From Thermoplasmatota archaeon (GTDB lineage: Archaea; Thermoplasmatota; Thermoplasmata; Thermoplasmatales; Thermoplasmataceae), in assembly GCA_023379355.1 (NCBI GenBank), contig JAMCUD010000090.1:1-7814 (forward strand): a stretch of 7,814 nucleotides of DNA. Reading direction: 5' to 3'. A program made the position numbers and the translations under genes. The notes beneath the pieces were generated by a model. It did no database searches and was not told the origin of the DNA. It saw only the letters and a list, made by a program, of their open reading frames with translations. Of this stretch, positions 1 to 6,430 are shown piece by piece (the first letter of the stretch is position 1; every line of letters begins with the position of its first letter).

Positions 1-261
1 GTGCAGGCAACAGCCGGAAAAGAGGCTCTTCTCCCCCTTATTGGGATGAATGAGGAAGAACTCTCAATCAACAATGTTAAACTTAACAAGAAAGAGGCTT
101 TCCAGAAGCTTCAGACAGCAATACAGGGGCATGCATTTCTTGCTACCGGTGATTTCCGTAACGGTCAGATTGGCCTCAGTTTCCGTATAAGAAGTTTGGA
201 ACCCATAAATGAGGCAATTATTTCTGAAATGGACAGACAGATGGAGGCTGAGTTCGCATGA
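1..261 (+). CDS. rpa: Replication protein A (single-stranded DNA-binding protein), C-terminal part only
   Basis: This is an open frame entering from the left edge, so only the last 86 or so residues are visible. The GTG at position 1 is probably an internal Val codon, not the start. RPA coats single-stranded DNA during replication, repair and recombination. The visible part has a beta-rich stretch at about residues 44-66 (ATGDFRNGQIGLSFRIRSLE), which looks like the closing strands of an OB fold. An acidic C-terminal helix follows and ends in EAEFA. The TGA stop overlaps the next gene's ATG as ATGA. That gene encodes an RPA-associated protein, and the two families commonly sit together in euryarchaeal operons. 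The name rests on this neighbour plus the short OB-like segment; the DNA-binding core is outside the window. Promoter and true start cannot be seen. Confidence 0.6.
   Translation: MQATAGKEALLPLIGMNEEELSINNVKLNKKEAFQKLQTAIQGHAFLATGDFRNGQIGLSFRIRSLEPINEAIISEMDRQMEAEFA
243..247 (+). promoter_or_regulatory. Shine-Dalgarno site for the RPA-associated protein gene
   Basis: GGAGG lies inside the 3' end of the upstream rpa frame. It is 10 nt before the ATG at 258 and 13 nt before the in-frame ATG at 261. The spacing favours 258, which also gives the ATGA overlap typical of translationally coupled genes. The protein would differ by only one Met. Confidence 0.7.
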
Positions 262-1076
262 TGCAGAAAAGAGAACCCTCCAAATGGATATTTTCAAGAG
301 AGCTGAAAGACTGCAAGATAATCGAGGATCTGGAGCCGGAAGAGAAAGGTAAGCCTTATGTTGTAACCCCGCTGGGAACCAGAGTAAAAAGGATAATGCT
401 TACCGGAACTGTAACTCAGAAATTTCCAGATGAGAACATGACAAAAATAACTGTATCAGATCCCGTGGGTTCATTCTACGTAAGCGTCTTCCAGAGTGAA
501 TTCAGGGAGGAACAGAAGGCTGAGGTAGATGCCCTTGAGGTTAACGACATGGTTTTCATAATGGGAAGAATAAATCCTTTCAAGACCACGGAAGGTGCCA
601 TGTATTTCAACATAAATCCTGAATATACTGGGAAGATTTCGCAGGAGACCGTTGATTTCTGGAACCTCAAGACGAAATACATAGCAAGAAGAAAACTGTA
701 CGCAATCAGAGAAGCCATGAAAAATCCAGAAAGTGATGAAAAGAGTCTTACTCAGCTTGGTTACACAAGAGAGGAGGCACAGTGTGCAATAAGATCCAGG
801 GAGAAATATCATGATTATGATTTTCAGAACTTTGAGGAACTCATTCTTTCATCGTCTTCCAAAAGACCTGAAAGCCACGAGACAGAGTTCAAACAGGCAG
901 TTCTTGACTACATAAAGAACAATGATACGGACGGAAAGGGATGCAGGTATGAAGATCTGGTAATTGCATCATCAAATCTAGGTATAGATCAGAATAAAGT
1001 GGATGAACTGCTTAATACACTTGGGTCCCAGGGTGACATATATGAGGTTACACTGAAGAGGTACAAAGCTATCTGA
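258..1076 (+). CDS. RPA-associated protein (COG3390 type): OB fold plus C-terminal winged helix
   Basis: This 272-residue protein probably works with the upstream RPA on single-stranded DNA, somewhat like the smaller RPA32 subunit of eukaryotes. The N-terminal REPSKWIFSREL (residues 5-16) resembles the RExxxxxFxxE opening of archaeal RPA-associated proteins. Residues about 43-123 form a beta-rich OB-fold domain (IMLTGTVTQK, ITVSDPVGSFYVSVFQ, VNDMVFIMGRINPF, AMYFNINPEY). A charged helical linker spans about 130-205. Residues about 209-272 look like a winged helix (FKQAVLDYIKNND ... DELLNTLGSQGDIYEVTLKRY), as in RPA32 C-termini. The gene overlaps rpa by four bases and has a GGAGG site, so the two should be co-transcribed and translationally coupled. 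In haloarchaea, rpa/rpap pairs are known to be functionally linked. There is no zinc-finger cysteine motif. Family assignment is fairly secure; the exact partner role is inferred. Confidence 0.8.
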   Translation: MMQKREPSKWIFSRELKDCKIIEDLEPEEKGKPYVVTPLGTRVKRIMLTGTVTQKFPDENMTKITVSDPVGSFYVSVFQSEFREEQKAEVDALEVNDMVFIMGRINPFKTTEGAMYFNINPEYTGKISQETVDFWNLKTKYIARRKLYAIREAMKNPESDEKSLTQLGYTREEAQCAIRSREKYHDYDFQNFEELILSSSSKRPESHETEFKQAVLDYIKNNDTDGKGCRYEDLVIASSNLGIDQNKVDELLNTLGSQGDIYEVTLKRYKAI

Positions 1077-1361
1077 AGCCGGGCGGTTTGCTCTCAGGAA
1101 AGAAAAATTCGATATGGTAAGATCCAGGAACGATGGCATAAGTCAGAAACATTGAACTGTTTCAAACACAAATTAACCAATGCAAGAGCTTAAGGAATCG
1201 ATTCAAATATTGCACCCATGGAAAAAATGACACTGGGTTGCAGAAACAGGGTTCCATGAAAATATCACCGTGTTTCAGATGCTGTAATTTAGATCTCCAT
1301 ACATTAAAACACAAGAAGTTGCATGACCAAAATTTATGTAAAATTGGGAAATTGTAAAACA
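1077..1361. other. Convergent intergenic gap (285 bp), no supported gene
   Basis: This AT-rich spacer separates the 3' ends of the RPA-associated gene (+) and the MFS gene (-). I saw no tRNA-like cloverleaf, repeat array or convincing coding frame. It holds a weak 7-bp inverted repeat, CATGGAA (1217-1223) and TTCCATG (1252-1258), with a 28-nt loop. It also holds minus-strand T tracts at 1222-1227 and 1103-1107. There is no clear oligo-T terminator for the plus-strand transcript; the first T5 run (1370-1374) lies inside the 3' end of the MFS gene. Confidence 0.6.
1222..1227 (-). terminator. Possible oligo-T terminator of the MFS gene
   Basis: A run of six T on the minus strand lies about 135 nt after the MFS stop codon. 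Archaeal RNA polymerase commonly terminates at such T tracts without a hairpin. The distance from the stop and the shortness of the tract make this a weak call. Confidence 0.3.
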
Positions 1362-2804
1362 TCAGGATGTTTTTCGTTCGATCTTCTTCTCCTTATGCGC
1401 AGAAATAGAATCAAACATTGAGGTGATCTCTTCCACAGACTTTCCCATTGTCACAGGCATTATCCTGTAGAATACTGCTACTGCCACCAAAGATAAAATT
1501 GCAAATACCACCAGAGATCCTGCTATGTGGATGGTGTCATTCATGTAAGGGAAGATCTCCACTATGGCAAAATTCGAGATCCAGTCGACAAATGCTATAA
1601 GGGAGGCCAGTGTTCCCCTGTACTCAGTTGGGAAGTATTCTCCCTGTATTATCCATCCAGTTCCGCCAACTCCAAAGGCAAAAAACACAATAAAGATGGA
1701 AATGGCAACCAGCATTCCTATATCCTGCCCGGCGTATTTCAATATAGCCCCAATGAAGCCGAAGAGAGCCATACCTCCATAGCCTATAAGGGCAAGCTTT
1801 CTCCTCCCTGCCCTGTCTATGAGTTTGAAGCCTATGTAAGTTGCTGCAACGTTTACAACTGCAAAAATTGAGGCTGCCTCCACAACAAAGATTTCTGAAA
1901 ATACAGGACTCGTGTTCCTGGCAAAAAGGTGAAGATTTTCTATTATTATAGGTCCGTAATAAAAAGGTATGTTTATGCCCGTAATCTGCTGGAATACCAT
2001 GAAAAGACCCACGATCAGGAAGGCCCTCTTCACTCCAGGCGTGAGATGCTTCTTTTTTACCCTGTCAACAGGATATTCCTTCCCAAGTTCCCGTTCGTCT
2101 GTTTCAATGCCCAGGGTCTTAAAAGATTTCACAGCCTCTTTGTATTTACCTTTGTTTACAAGCCATCTGGGTGACTCCGGCATTATAAACCTGAATGCGA
2201 GACCTATGGCAGCAGGAACAGCTGCGACTCCGAGAAGTATTCTCCAGTCAAGTGTGTATGCACTTGCAGGGATTCCATAGAGGACAGCCAGCCCAATAAT
2301 ATAGGCGCCAAGTATTCCAACTGTGATCATCCATTGCTGAAGTATTCCCAGGCTTCCCCTCCTGTTTTTCGGAGCCCATTCAGAGATGTATGATGTTGCT
2401 ATTGCGGAATCCGCCCCAACTGCAATTCCAATCAGTGTCCTGGAGATGAGAAGCATTACCAGGTCTATACTGACAGCAGAAAGGATTGCACCCAGTGTGT
2501 AAAGAAACGCATCAAAAATAAGCATGGATTTCCTTCCATAACGATCTATTAGTGAAGCCGCAATAAGTGATCCGGCCGCAGCACCCAGGGAAACACCTGA
2601 AAAAAGATAACCGGTTATGAACGGATTTGTTGCTGAGGATATGAAGGATTTTGGGAGAAAAACTTCAACTATGGCAATGTTTGTTGTATCGTAACCGAAG
2701 AGAAAACCTCCAATTGTAGCAAGTAAGGTCAGAAGCCAGTAAAACCTTCCGGCTTTGCTGTTGTCAAGCCTATCCAATATTTTTGATCCTGAGGAAGCTT
2801 CCAT
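1362..2804 (-). CDS. MFS transporter, sugar porter family (probable sugar:H+ symporter)
   Basis: This is a 480-residue membrane carrier with about 12 predicted helices and a central cytoplasmic loop at about 208-258. Sugar-porter signatures are present: GGFLFGYD (32-39) in helix 1, DRYGRK (87-92) after helix 2, RTLIGIAVG (122-130), PESPRWL (209-215) after helix 6, QQITGIN (272-278) in helix 7, DRAGRRK (330-336) after helix 8, and GEYFPTEYRG (388-397) after helix 10. Asp39, Gln272, Gln273, Asn278 and Trp384 match positions that couple protons or contact sugar in XylE-like carriers. The usual closing PETKG is degenerate here (PVTMGKSVEEI, from 450), although the following KSxEEI is kept. The substrate could be a sugar, polyol or organic acid. 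The start at 2804 precedes the first helix by about 20 residues, has no Shine-Dalgarno site, and has a TATA-like box just upstream, which suggests a short or absent leader. The gene is on the same strand as the GNAT gene but is separated from it by a T7 terminator. Confidence 0.88.
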   Translation of the reverse strand: MEASSGSKILDRLDNSKAGRFYWLLTLLATIGGFLFGYDTTNIAIVEVFLPKSFISSATNPFITGYLFSGVSLGAAAGSLIAASLIDRYGRKSMLIFDAFLYTLGAILSAVSIDLVMLLISRTLIGIAVGADSAIATSYISEWAPKNRRGSLGILQQWMITVGILGAYIIGLAVLYGIPASAYTLDWRILLGVAAVPAAIGLAFRFIMPESPRWLVNKGKYKEAVKSFKTLGIETDERELGKEYPVDRVKKKHLTPGVKRAFLIVGLFMVFQQITGINIPFYYGPIIIENLHLFARNTSPVFSEIFVVEAASIFAVVNVAATYIGFKLIDRAGRRKLALIGYGGMALFGFIGAILKYAGQDIGMLVAISIFIVFFAFGVGGTGWIIQGEYFPTEYRGTLASLIAFVDWISNFAIVEIFPYMNDTIHIAGSLVVFAILSLVAVAVFYRIMPVTMGKSVEEITSMFDSISAHKEKKIERKTS

Positions 2805-2831
2805 TGAATCGACAATACTAATTTCTTCTTT

Positions 2832-2839
2832 CTATTTAT
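2832..2839 (-). promoter_or_regulatory. TATA-like box of the MFS gene
   Basis: ATAAATAG lies at -35 to -28 relative to the ATG at 2804. Transcription starting about 25 nt after its centre would begin only a few bases before the start codon. The 13 bases next to the ATG (TATTGTCGATTCA) hold no Shine-Dalgarno site, consistent with a leaderless or nearly leaderless mRNA. Confidence 0.5.
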
Positions 2840-2903
2840 GCCGTTCTCATCATTGGCAATGGAAGTTATGGGGCTGCTCAGTGAAATATACGGTTTGCAG
2901 ATC

Positions 2904-2910
2904 AAAAAAA
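2904..2910 (-). terminator. Oligo-T terminator of the GNAT gene
   Basis: A run of seven T on the minus strand lies 42-48 nt after the GNAT stop. A shorter T5 run (2943-2947) lies immediately after the stop. This tandem T-tract arrangement is typical of archaeal intrinsic termination. No hairpin was found, and archaea do not need one. Confidence 0.5.
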
Positions 2911-2951
2911 GTATCATCTGGCCATATGTAAAATGTTAATTGAAAAATTGC

Positions 2952-3746
2952 CTAAGAAAATAAGTTTTCTCTAATACTTTCCCTTATATCAGTTAGTTTT
3001 CTCATAATGTAGTGGGGTTTGGGAACTCTTCGGTAATCTGTGATCCAATAACCCTCTTTAAAAACAGTTTCCAGCACGCTACAGCTTTTCTCCCTTACAT
3101 ATCTTGCAGATTTCAGGTCATTGAGTTTCAAAGCCACAAAATCTTCGGGTATATACAGCCCCAAAGCCCTTCCATCAGTATATTCCGCCGGGTCCAGGTT
3201 GAAATCCAATCCTGGTGTATTCAGGAATAAGGGATCATGGGAAGAATTTTCAATCCCAAAATTTACCCAGAGTTCGGCAACAAGCCTGTCTGTGCGCATA
3301 CCACGGTTAAGCTGGTCCTCCATCTCGCCGTAGAAATTTCTGAGATATGTTCTGGAAAAGGCACCCAGTTTTCCAATGTTGAAATTGGCATTCAATGACA
3401 TCAGGGGATCAAAGGTCCATGCAATGAGATCGTAACCATTCTCCTTTGCCCACTTTATCTGTGCCTGTTTGAGTTCATACCCTATACCTGAATATTTCCG
3501 GTCTTTTATAACTCCGGTCATATGGGAGTACAGGTATGTCTTACCTTTCCTGTGCCCTGGAAAGGAGAAACTCATTCCTATCATTTCTCCATTGTTATAG
3601 GCACCCAGGACAAGGCCACCGTGAAATCTCATAGCTGCCACCATGTCCTTCACAAGGCTCTCCATGGTGTCAAATCCCCAGGCTGACCTAATGACTGGAA
3701 GAATACTCCTTATCTCGTCGGGGTCACTGACAGTCTTTATATCCAT
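2952..3746 (-). CDS. GNAT-family acyltransferase (COG3375 type), candidate D-amino acid N-succinyltransferase
   Basis: This 264-residue soluble protein has an N-terminal GNAT fold and a long C-terminal extension. GLVLGAYNNGEMIGMSFSF (44-62) is the beta2-beta3 hairpin. RKYSGIGYELK (83-93) is the acyl-CoA pyrophosphate-binding loop and helix. The family-typical TFDPL (111-115), LNANFNIGKLGA (118-129) and RTDRLVAELWV (151-161) follow. Members of this family are often encoded next to N-succinylamino acid racemase genes. In Geobacillus such an enzyme was described as using succinyl-CoA to succinylate D-amino acids. Here the gene is divergent from just such a racemase gene, with 80 bp between the start codons, which supports that role. 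The acyl donor and the amino acid cannot be read from the sequence. The start gives a full GNAT N-terminus (MDIKTVSDPDEIRSILPVI) and lacks a Shine-Dalgarno site. A different N-acyl substrate is possible. Confidence 0.8.
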   Translation of the reverse strand: MDIKTVSDPDEIRSILPVIRSAWGFDTMESLVKDMVAAMRFHGGLVLGAYNNGEMIGMSFSFPGHRKGKTYLYSHMTGVIKDRKYSGIGYELKQAQIKWAKENGYDLIAWTFDPLMSLNANFNIGKLGAFSRTYLRNFYGEMEDQLNRGMRTDRLVAELWVNFGIENSSHDPLFLNTPGLDFNLDPAEYTDGRALGLYIPEDFVALKLNDLKSARYVREKSCSVLETVFKEGYWITDYRRVPKPHYIMRKLTDIRESIRENLFS

Positions 3747-3767
3747 ATGGGGATGAATGCAAGCCGC

Positions 3768-3778
3768 TTATCTTAATT
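3768..3778 (-). promoter_or_regulatory. TATA-like element of the GNAT gene
   Basis: The minus strand reads AATTAAGATAA at -32 to -22 from the ATG at 3746, the expected place for a TATA box on a leaderless archaeal transcript. The match to a TATA consensus is weak. The bases next to the ATG (TTCATCCCCAT) hold no Shine-Dalgarno site. Confidence 0.35.
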
Positions 3779-3797
3779 CTTCCCACCTCCAGTCAAA

Positions 3798-3805
3798 TTA
3801 TTATA
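3798..3805 (+). promoter_or_regulatory. TATA box of the racemase gene
   Basis: TTATTATA is centred about 26 nt before the ATG at 3827, the standard TATA-to-transcription-start distance in archaea. Transcription should therefore begin at or beside the start codon. The short stretch before the ATG (GCATGCCAATAA) has no Shine-Dalgarno site. This is the best promoter match in the window. Confidence 0.6.
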
Positions 3806-3826
3806 CAGATTTGTGCATGCCAATAA

Positions 3827-4930
3827 ATGGAAGGAAAGTTATCATATGATCTTGTTAAAATGCCCCTCATAATGCCATTCGAAACAAGTTTCGGAAGGCA
3901 GCTTGATCGGTGTGCCCTTATTTTCAAGCTTGAAGCAGATGGGGTAACTGCATATTCTGAGAGTGTTACTGACACAGACCCATTCTACAGTTATGAAAAT
4001 AATTTTACTGCCCTTGAGATCATAGATAAGTATCTCGCTTCTCATATAATAAAACTTCCGGAACCTGGGGAATTCATGGAAAAGGTGAGTTATGTTAAGG
4101 GCCATAATATGGCAAAAGCATCCCTTGAAATGCTGCTATGGGACTATCATGCAAGGAGGAACGGCATACCACTTAACAGGTACCTTGGAAAGTCAAAAGG
4201 AAAGGCGGAAGTAGGGATATCGCTGGGAATGGAAAACATTGAAACCACAATAAGCAGAATTTCCAATGCCCTTGACATGGGATACAGAAGGATCAAGGTA
4301 AAGATCAAAAAGGGAAAAGAGCTGGGCATACTTGGACCAATAAGGGACAGGTTTCCGGAAATCAGCCTTACAGCGGATGCAAACTGTGATTATTCAATTA
4401 AGGATATGGATCTTCTGAAAAAGATAGACAGATTCAACCTTCAGTATCTGGAGCAGCCACTGGGGCACGATGATCTCATATATCACGCAAAGCTTGCAAA
4501 ATCAATGTCAACACCCATATGCCTCGATGAATCAATAACTGATGTGGAGAAGGCACAGAAAGCCTTTGAAATCGGATCCGGGGAGGTCATAAACATAAAG
4601 CCAGGGCGTGTTGGTGGGCTCACAAATTCCCTTGCAATTTCTGAAGTCGTAAGAGAAAATGGAGGACACTGCTGGGTTGGAGGAATGCTTGAAACCGGAA
4701 TTGGAAGATCTTTCAATGTGGCGATGGCATCACATATTAATGTAGACTACGCTGGAGATACTTCCCCAAATTCAAAATATTTCAAAAAGGATGTGGTGTT
4801 GAATCCGTTCATCATGAAAGACGGATTCATAGAGGTTAACAGGGGAAACGGCACAGGTGTGGAGGTAGACAGGGATGCTCTTTCCGGTTACAAAATAGCT
4901 GAGGGCGTGATAAAAGTATGGAAAATGTAA
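3827..4930 (+). CDS. N-succinylamino acid racemase / o-succinylbenzoate synthase family protein (enolase superfamily)
   Basis: This 367-residue protein has the full two-domain enolase-superfamily layout: a capping domain (about 1-125, with the substrate loop near 15-25) and a TIM-like barrel. The catalytic set is complete: the KxK Lys pair (157, 159), metal ligands Asp184 (ADAN), Glu209 (YLEQPL) and Asp234 (CLDES), and the opposing Lys258 (NIKPGR). The spacings (25, 25, 25, 24) nearly match those I recall for Amycolatopsis NSAR. GGMLETGIGR (285-294) and the ending KDVVLNPFIMKDGFIEV are also NSAR/OSBS hallmarks. Arg261, three residues after Lys258, corresponds to an Arg reported to favour racemase activity. 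The enzyme should need Mg2+ and act by proton abstraction. Pairing with the divergent GNAT gene points to N-succinylamino acid racemisation. OSBS activity for menaquinone synthesis is the main alternative, since many members do both, but no other men gene is nearby. The gene appears leaderless. Confidence 0.87.
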   Translation: MEGKLSYDLVKMPLIMPFETSFGRQLDRCALIFKLEADGVTAYSESVTDTDPFYSYENNFTALEIIDKYLASHIIKLPEPGEFMEKVSYVKGHNMAKASLEMLLWDYHARRNGIPLNRYLGKSKGKAEVGISLGMENIETTISRISNALDMGYRRIKVKIKKGKELGILGPIRDRFPEISLTADANCDYSIKDMDLLKKIDRFNLQYLEQPLGHDDLIYHAKLAKSMSTPICLDESITDVEKAQKAFEIGSGEVINIKPGRVGGLTNSLAISEVVRENGGHCWVGGMLETGIGRSFNVAMASHINVDYAGDTSPNSKYFKKDVVLNPFIMKDGFIEVNRGNGTGVEVDRDALSGYKIAEGVIKVWKM

Positions 4931-4996
4931 GCCACTCATGATCTTACAAGCTTCCAGGAAGGGGCCTGTCAGGTAGCAGAGGTAGTAGGAGAGGAA
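4931..4996. other. Short convergent gap without clear terminators
   Basis: This 66-bp gap lies between the stop codons of the racemase gene (+) and gcvPB (-). Neither strand carries a T run of four or more within it. The first T4 for the plus transcript is at 5012-5015, inside gcvPB. CTTCC-A-GGAAG and CCTG-T-CAGG palindromes are present, but their one-base loops make them unlikely hairpins. Confidence 0.5.
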
Positions 4997-6430
4997 TCAG
5001 TTCCACTTCAATTTTAGATCCCTGGCAGCTTTAACCTCATCAATACGCCTTGAACTGAGATTCAAAGGCCTCTTCTTCAACTGTTCAACATCCTCTTTAA
5101 GCGCTTCCTCCATTATCTGGGCATACCTGTCAAGATCGTTTTTACTGGCGCTTTCGGTTGGTTCTATCATCATATCTTCATGTACAATGAGGGGGAAGTA
5201 AACCGTGGGCGCATGCACACCCTGATCTATGATGTATTTTCCTATGTCAAGTGCCCTTTTTCCAGTTTTCTCAGTAGACAGGACAAGCTCATGTTTCTTC
5301 AACGGGCTGAACGGTATTGTGAAACTTGACGAAAGCCTGTGCGAAAGATAGTTAGCGTTCAAGACTGCTTTCTGTGTATTATTCAGCAGTCCGTCGGATC
5401 CATGGAACCTTATGTATGCCCATGCCCTGAGGAGCATGTTGAAGGCGCCATAGTATGATGCCACCTTTCCAATGGTCTTTTGGGCAGAATAGTCCAGATA
5501 ATACTTTCCATTTTCCATGGAAACAACAGGAACAGGAAGGTAATCCTTAAGGTAAGCTTTCACCGCAACCGGGCCTGATCCAGGGCCTCCTCCCCCATGA
5601 GGGGTTGCAAAGGTCTTGTGCAGATTGTAATGGACAATGTCAAAGCCCATTATTCCAGGAGATGTTATGCCCACAATGGCGTTGAAGTTTGCGCCGTCGT
5701 AGTAAAGAAGTGCGCCTGCCCTGTGAACCATATCCGATATCTTGACTATGTTTCGGTCAAAAATACCAAGAGTGTTTGGGTTTGTTATCATAAATGCCGC
5801 AGTCTTTTCTGACAGAACTGCTTCCAGAGCCTGAAGATCAACCATGCCGTTTCCATCTGAAGGAATCTCCACAACATCAAAACCAGCCATTGCTGCAGAT
5901 GCAGGATTCGTTCCATGAGCCGAATCTGGTATTATAACCTCAGTTCTTTTGCCAAGCTGGCCTGTGTCTTCAAGATATTTTCTGACAATGAGGATTCCAG
6001 TGAATTCCCCCTGGGCACCGGCCAGGGGTTGGAGCGTTATGGCATCCATATCCGAGATCTCTTTGAGGTATTCTTGCAATTCATACATAACTCTGAGTGA
6101 TCCCTGTATTGATCCCTGATCCTGCAGAGGGTGCGTCTCACTGAAACTGCCTATCTGTGATATGCTGTCTGCAAACTTTGGATTGAATTTCATTGTACAC
6201 GACCCAAGGGGGTACATGCCTATGTCAACGCTGAAATTCATCTGGGAAAGCCTGGTATAATGTCTTACCACATCAAACTCTGCAACATCTGGTAGTTCCA
6301 GATCATGTCTCAAAAGCGACGGAGGAATAAGATCCTCCTCTCGTTCGATCACCGCTGGAACCTTGTAGTCTGTGCCGGATCGTATGTCCTTGATAAGTGG
6401 TTCATCATAAGTTGCCTGATGGTACGTCAT
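4997..6430 (-). CDS. gcvPB: Glycine dehydrogenase (decarboxylating) subunit 2, glycine cleavage P-protein
   Basis: This is the PLP-carrying subunit of the split P-protein. With subunit 1 it decarboxylates glycine and passes the aminomethyl group to lipoylated H-protein (GcvH). At 477 residues it is the usual length for this subunit. YPLGSCTMKFNP (73-84) is the family N-terminal signature. HGTNPASAAMAG (172-183) and YYDGAN (243-248) line the cofactor site, with Asp245 the likely contact to the PLP ring nitrogen. HKTF (271-274) supplies the PLP Schiff-base Lys272, followed by the glycine-rich PHGGGGPGSGP. EPTES (423-427) is also conserved. The N-terminus (MTYHQATYDEPLI) fits the family start. 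The ATG follows directly on the gcvPA stop and has its own GGAGG site, so the pair is surely one operon. gcvT and gcvH are not in the window. Confidence 0.96.
   Translation of the reverse strand: MTYHQATYDEPLIKDIRSGTDYKVPAVIEREEDLIPPSLLRHDLELPDVAEFDVVRHYTRLSQMNFSVDIGMYPLGSCTMKFNPKFADSISQIGSFSETHPLQDQGSIQGSLRVMYELQEYLKEISDMDAITLQPLAGAQGEFTGILIVRKYLEDTGQLGKRTEVIIPDSAHGTNPASAAMAGFDVVEIPSDGNGMVDLQALEAVLSEKTAAFMITNPNTLGIFDRNIVKISDMVHRAGALLYYDGANFNAIVGITSPGIMGFDIVHYNLHKTFATPHGGGGPGSGPVAVKAYLKDYLPVPVVSMENGKYYLDYSAQKTIGKVASYYGAFNMLLRAWAYIRFHGSDGLLNNTQKAVLNANYLSHRLSSSFTIPFSPLKKHELVLSTEKTGKRALDIGKYIIDQGVHAPTVYFPLIVHEDMMIEPTESASKNDLDRYAQIMEEALKEDVEQLKKRPLNLSSRRIDEVKAARDLKLKWN

Larger units (their letters stand above)
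2805..2951. other. Spacer between GNAT and MFS genes
   Basis: The 147-bp spacer contains the oligo-T tracts following the GNAT stop and the TATA-like element of the MFS gene. This argues for separate transcription of the two minus-strand genes. No small coding frame in it looks real. Confidence 0.6.

Noticed and set aside
1162..1362. A 66-residue minus-strand frame whose ATG overlaps the MFS stop (TGATG)
   Set aside because: The overlap looks like translational coupling, but there is no Shine-Dalgarno site, the composition is odd (rich in Cys, Phe, Trp, His), and no domain or membrane pattern is recognisable. It probably lies in untranslated spacer.
1527..1871. A 114-residue plus-strand frame inside the MFS gene
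   Set aside because: It is antisense to clear sugar-porter motifs, has no ribosome site or promoter, and its translation has no family features.
2729..2917. A 62-residue minus-strand frame starting upstream of the MFS gene
   Set aside because: It runs through the promoter region and overlaps the well-supported MFS start in another frame, and resembles no known protein.
3815..3820. GCATGC palindrome just before the racemase start codon
   Set aside because: It has only six bases and the symmetry does not extend outward, so it is expected by chance.
4950..4973. CTTCC-A-GGAAG and CCTG-T-CAGG as a possible bidirectional terminator
   Set aside because: Single-base loops cannot form stable hairpins, and no T tract follows on either strand.
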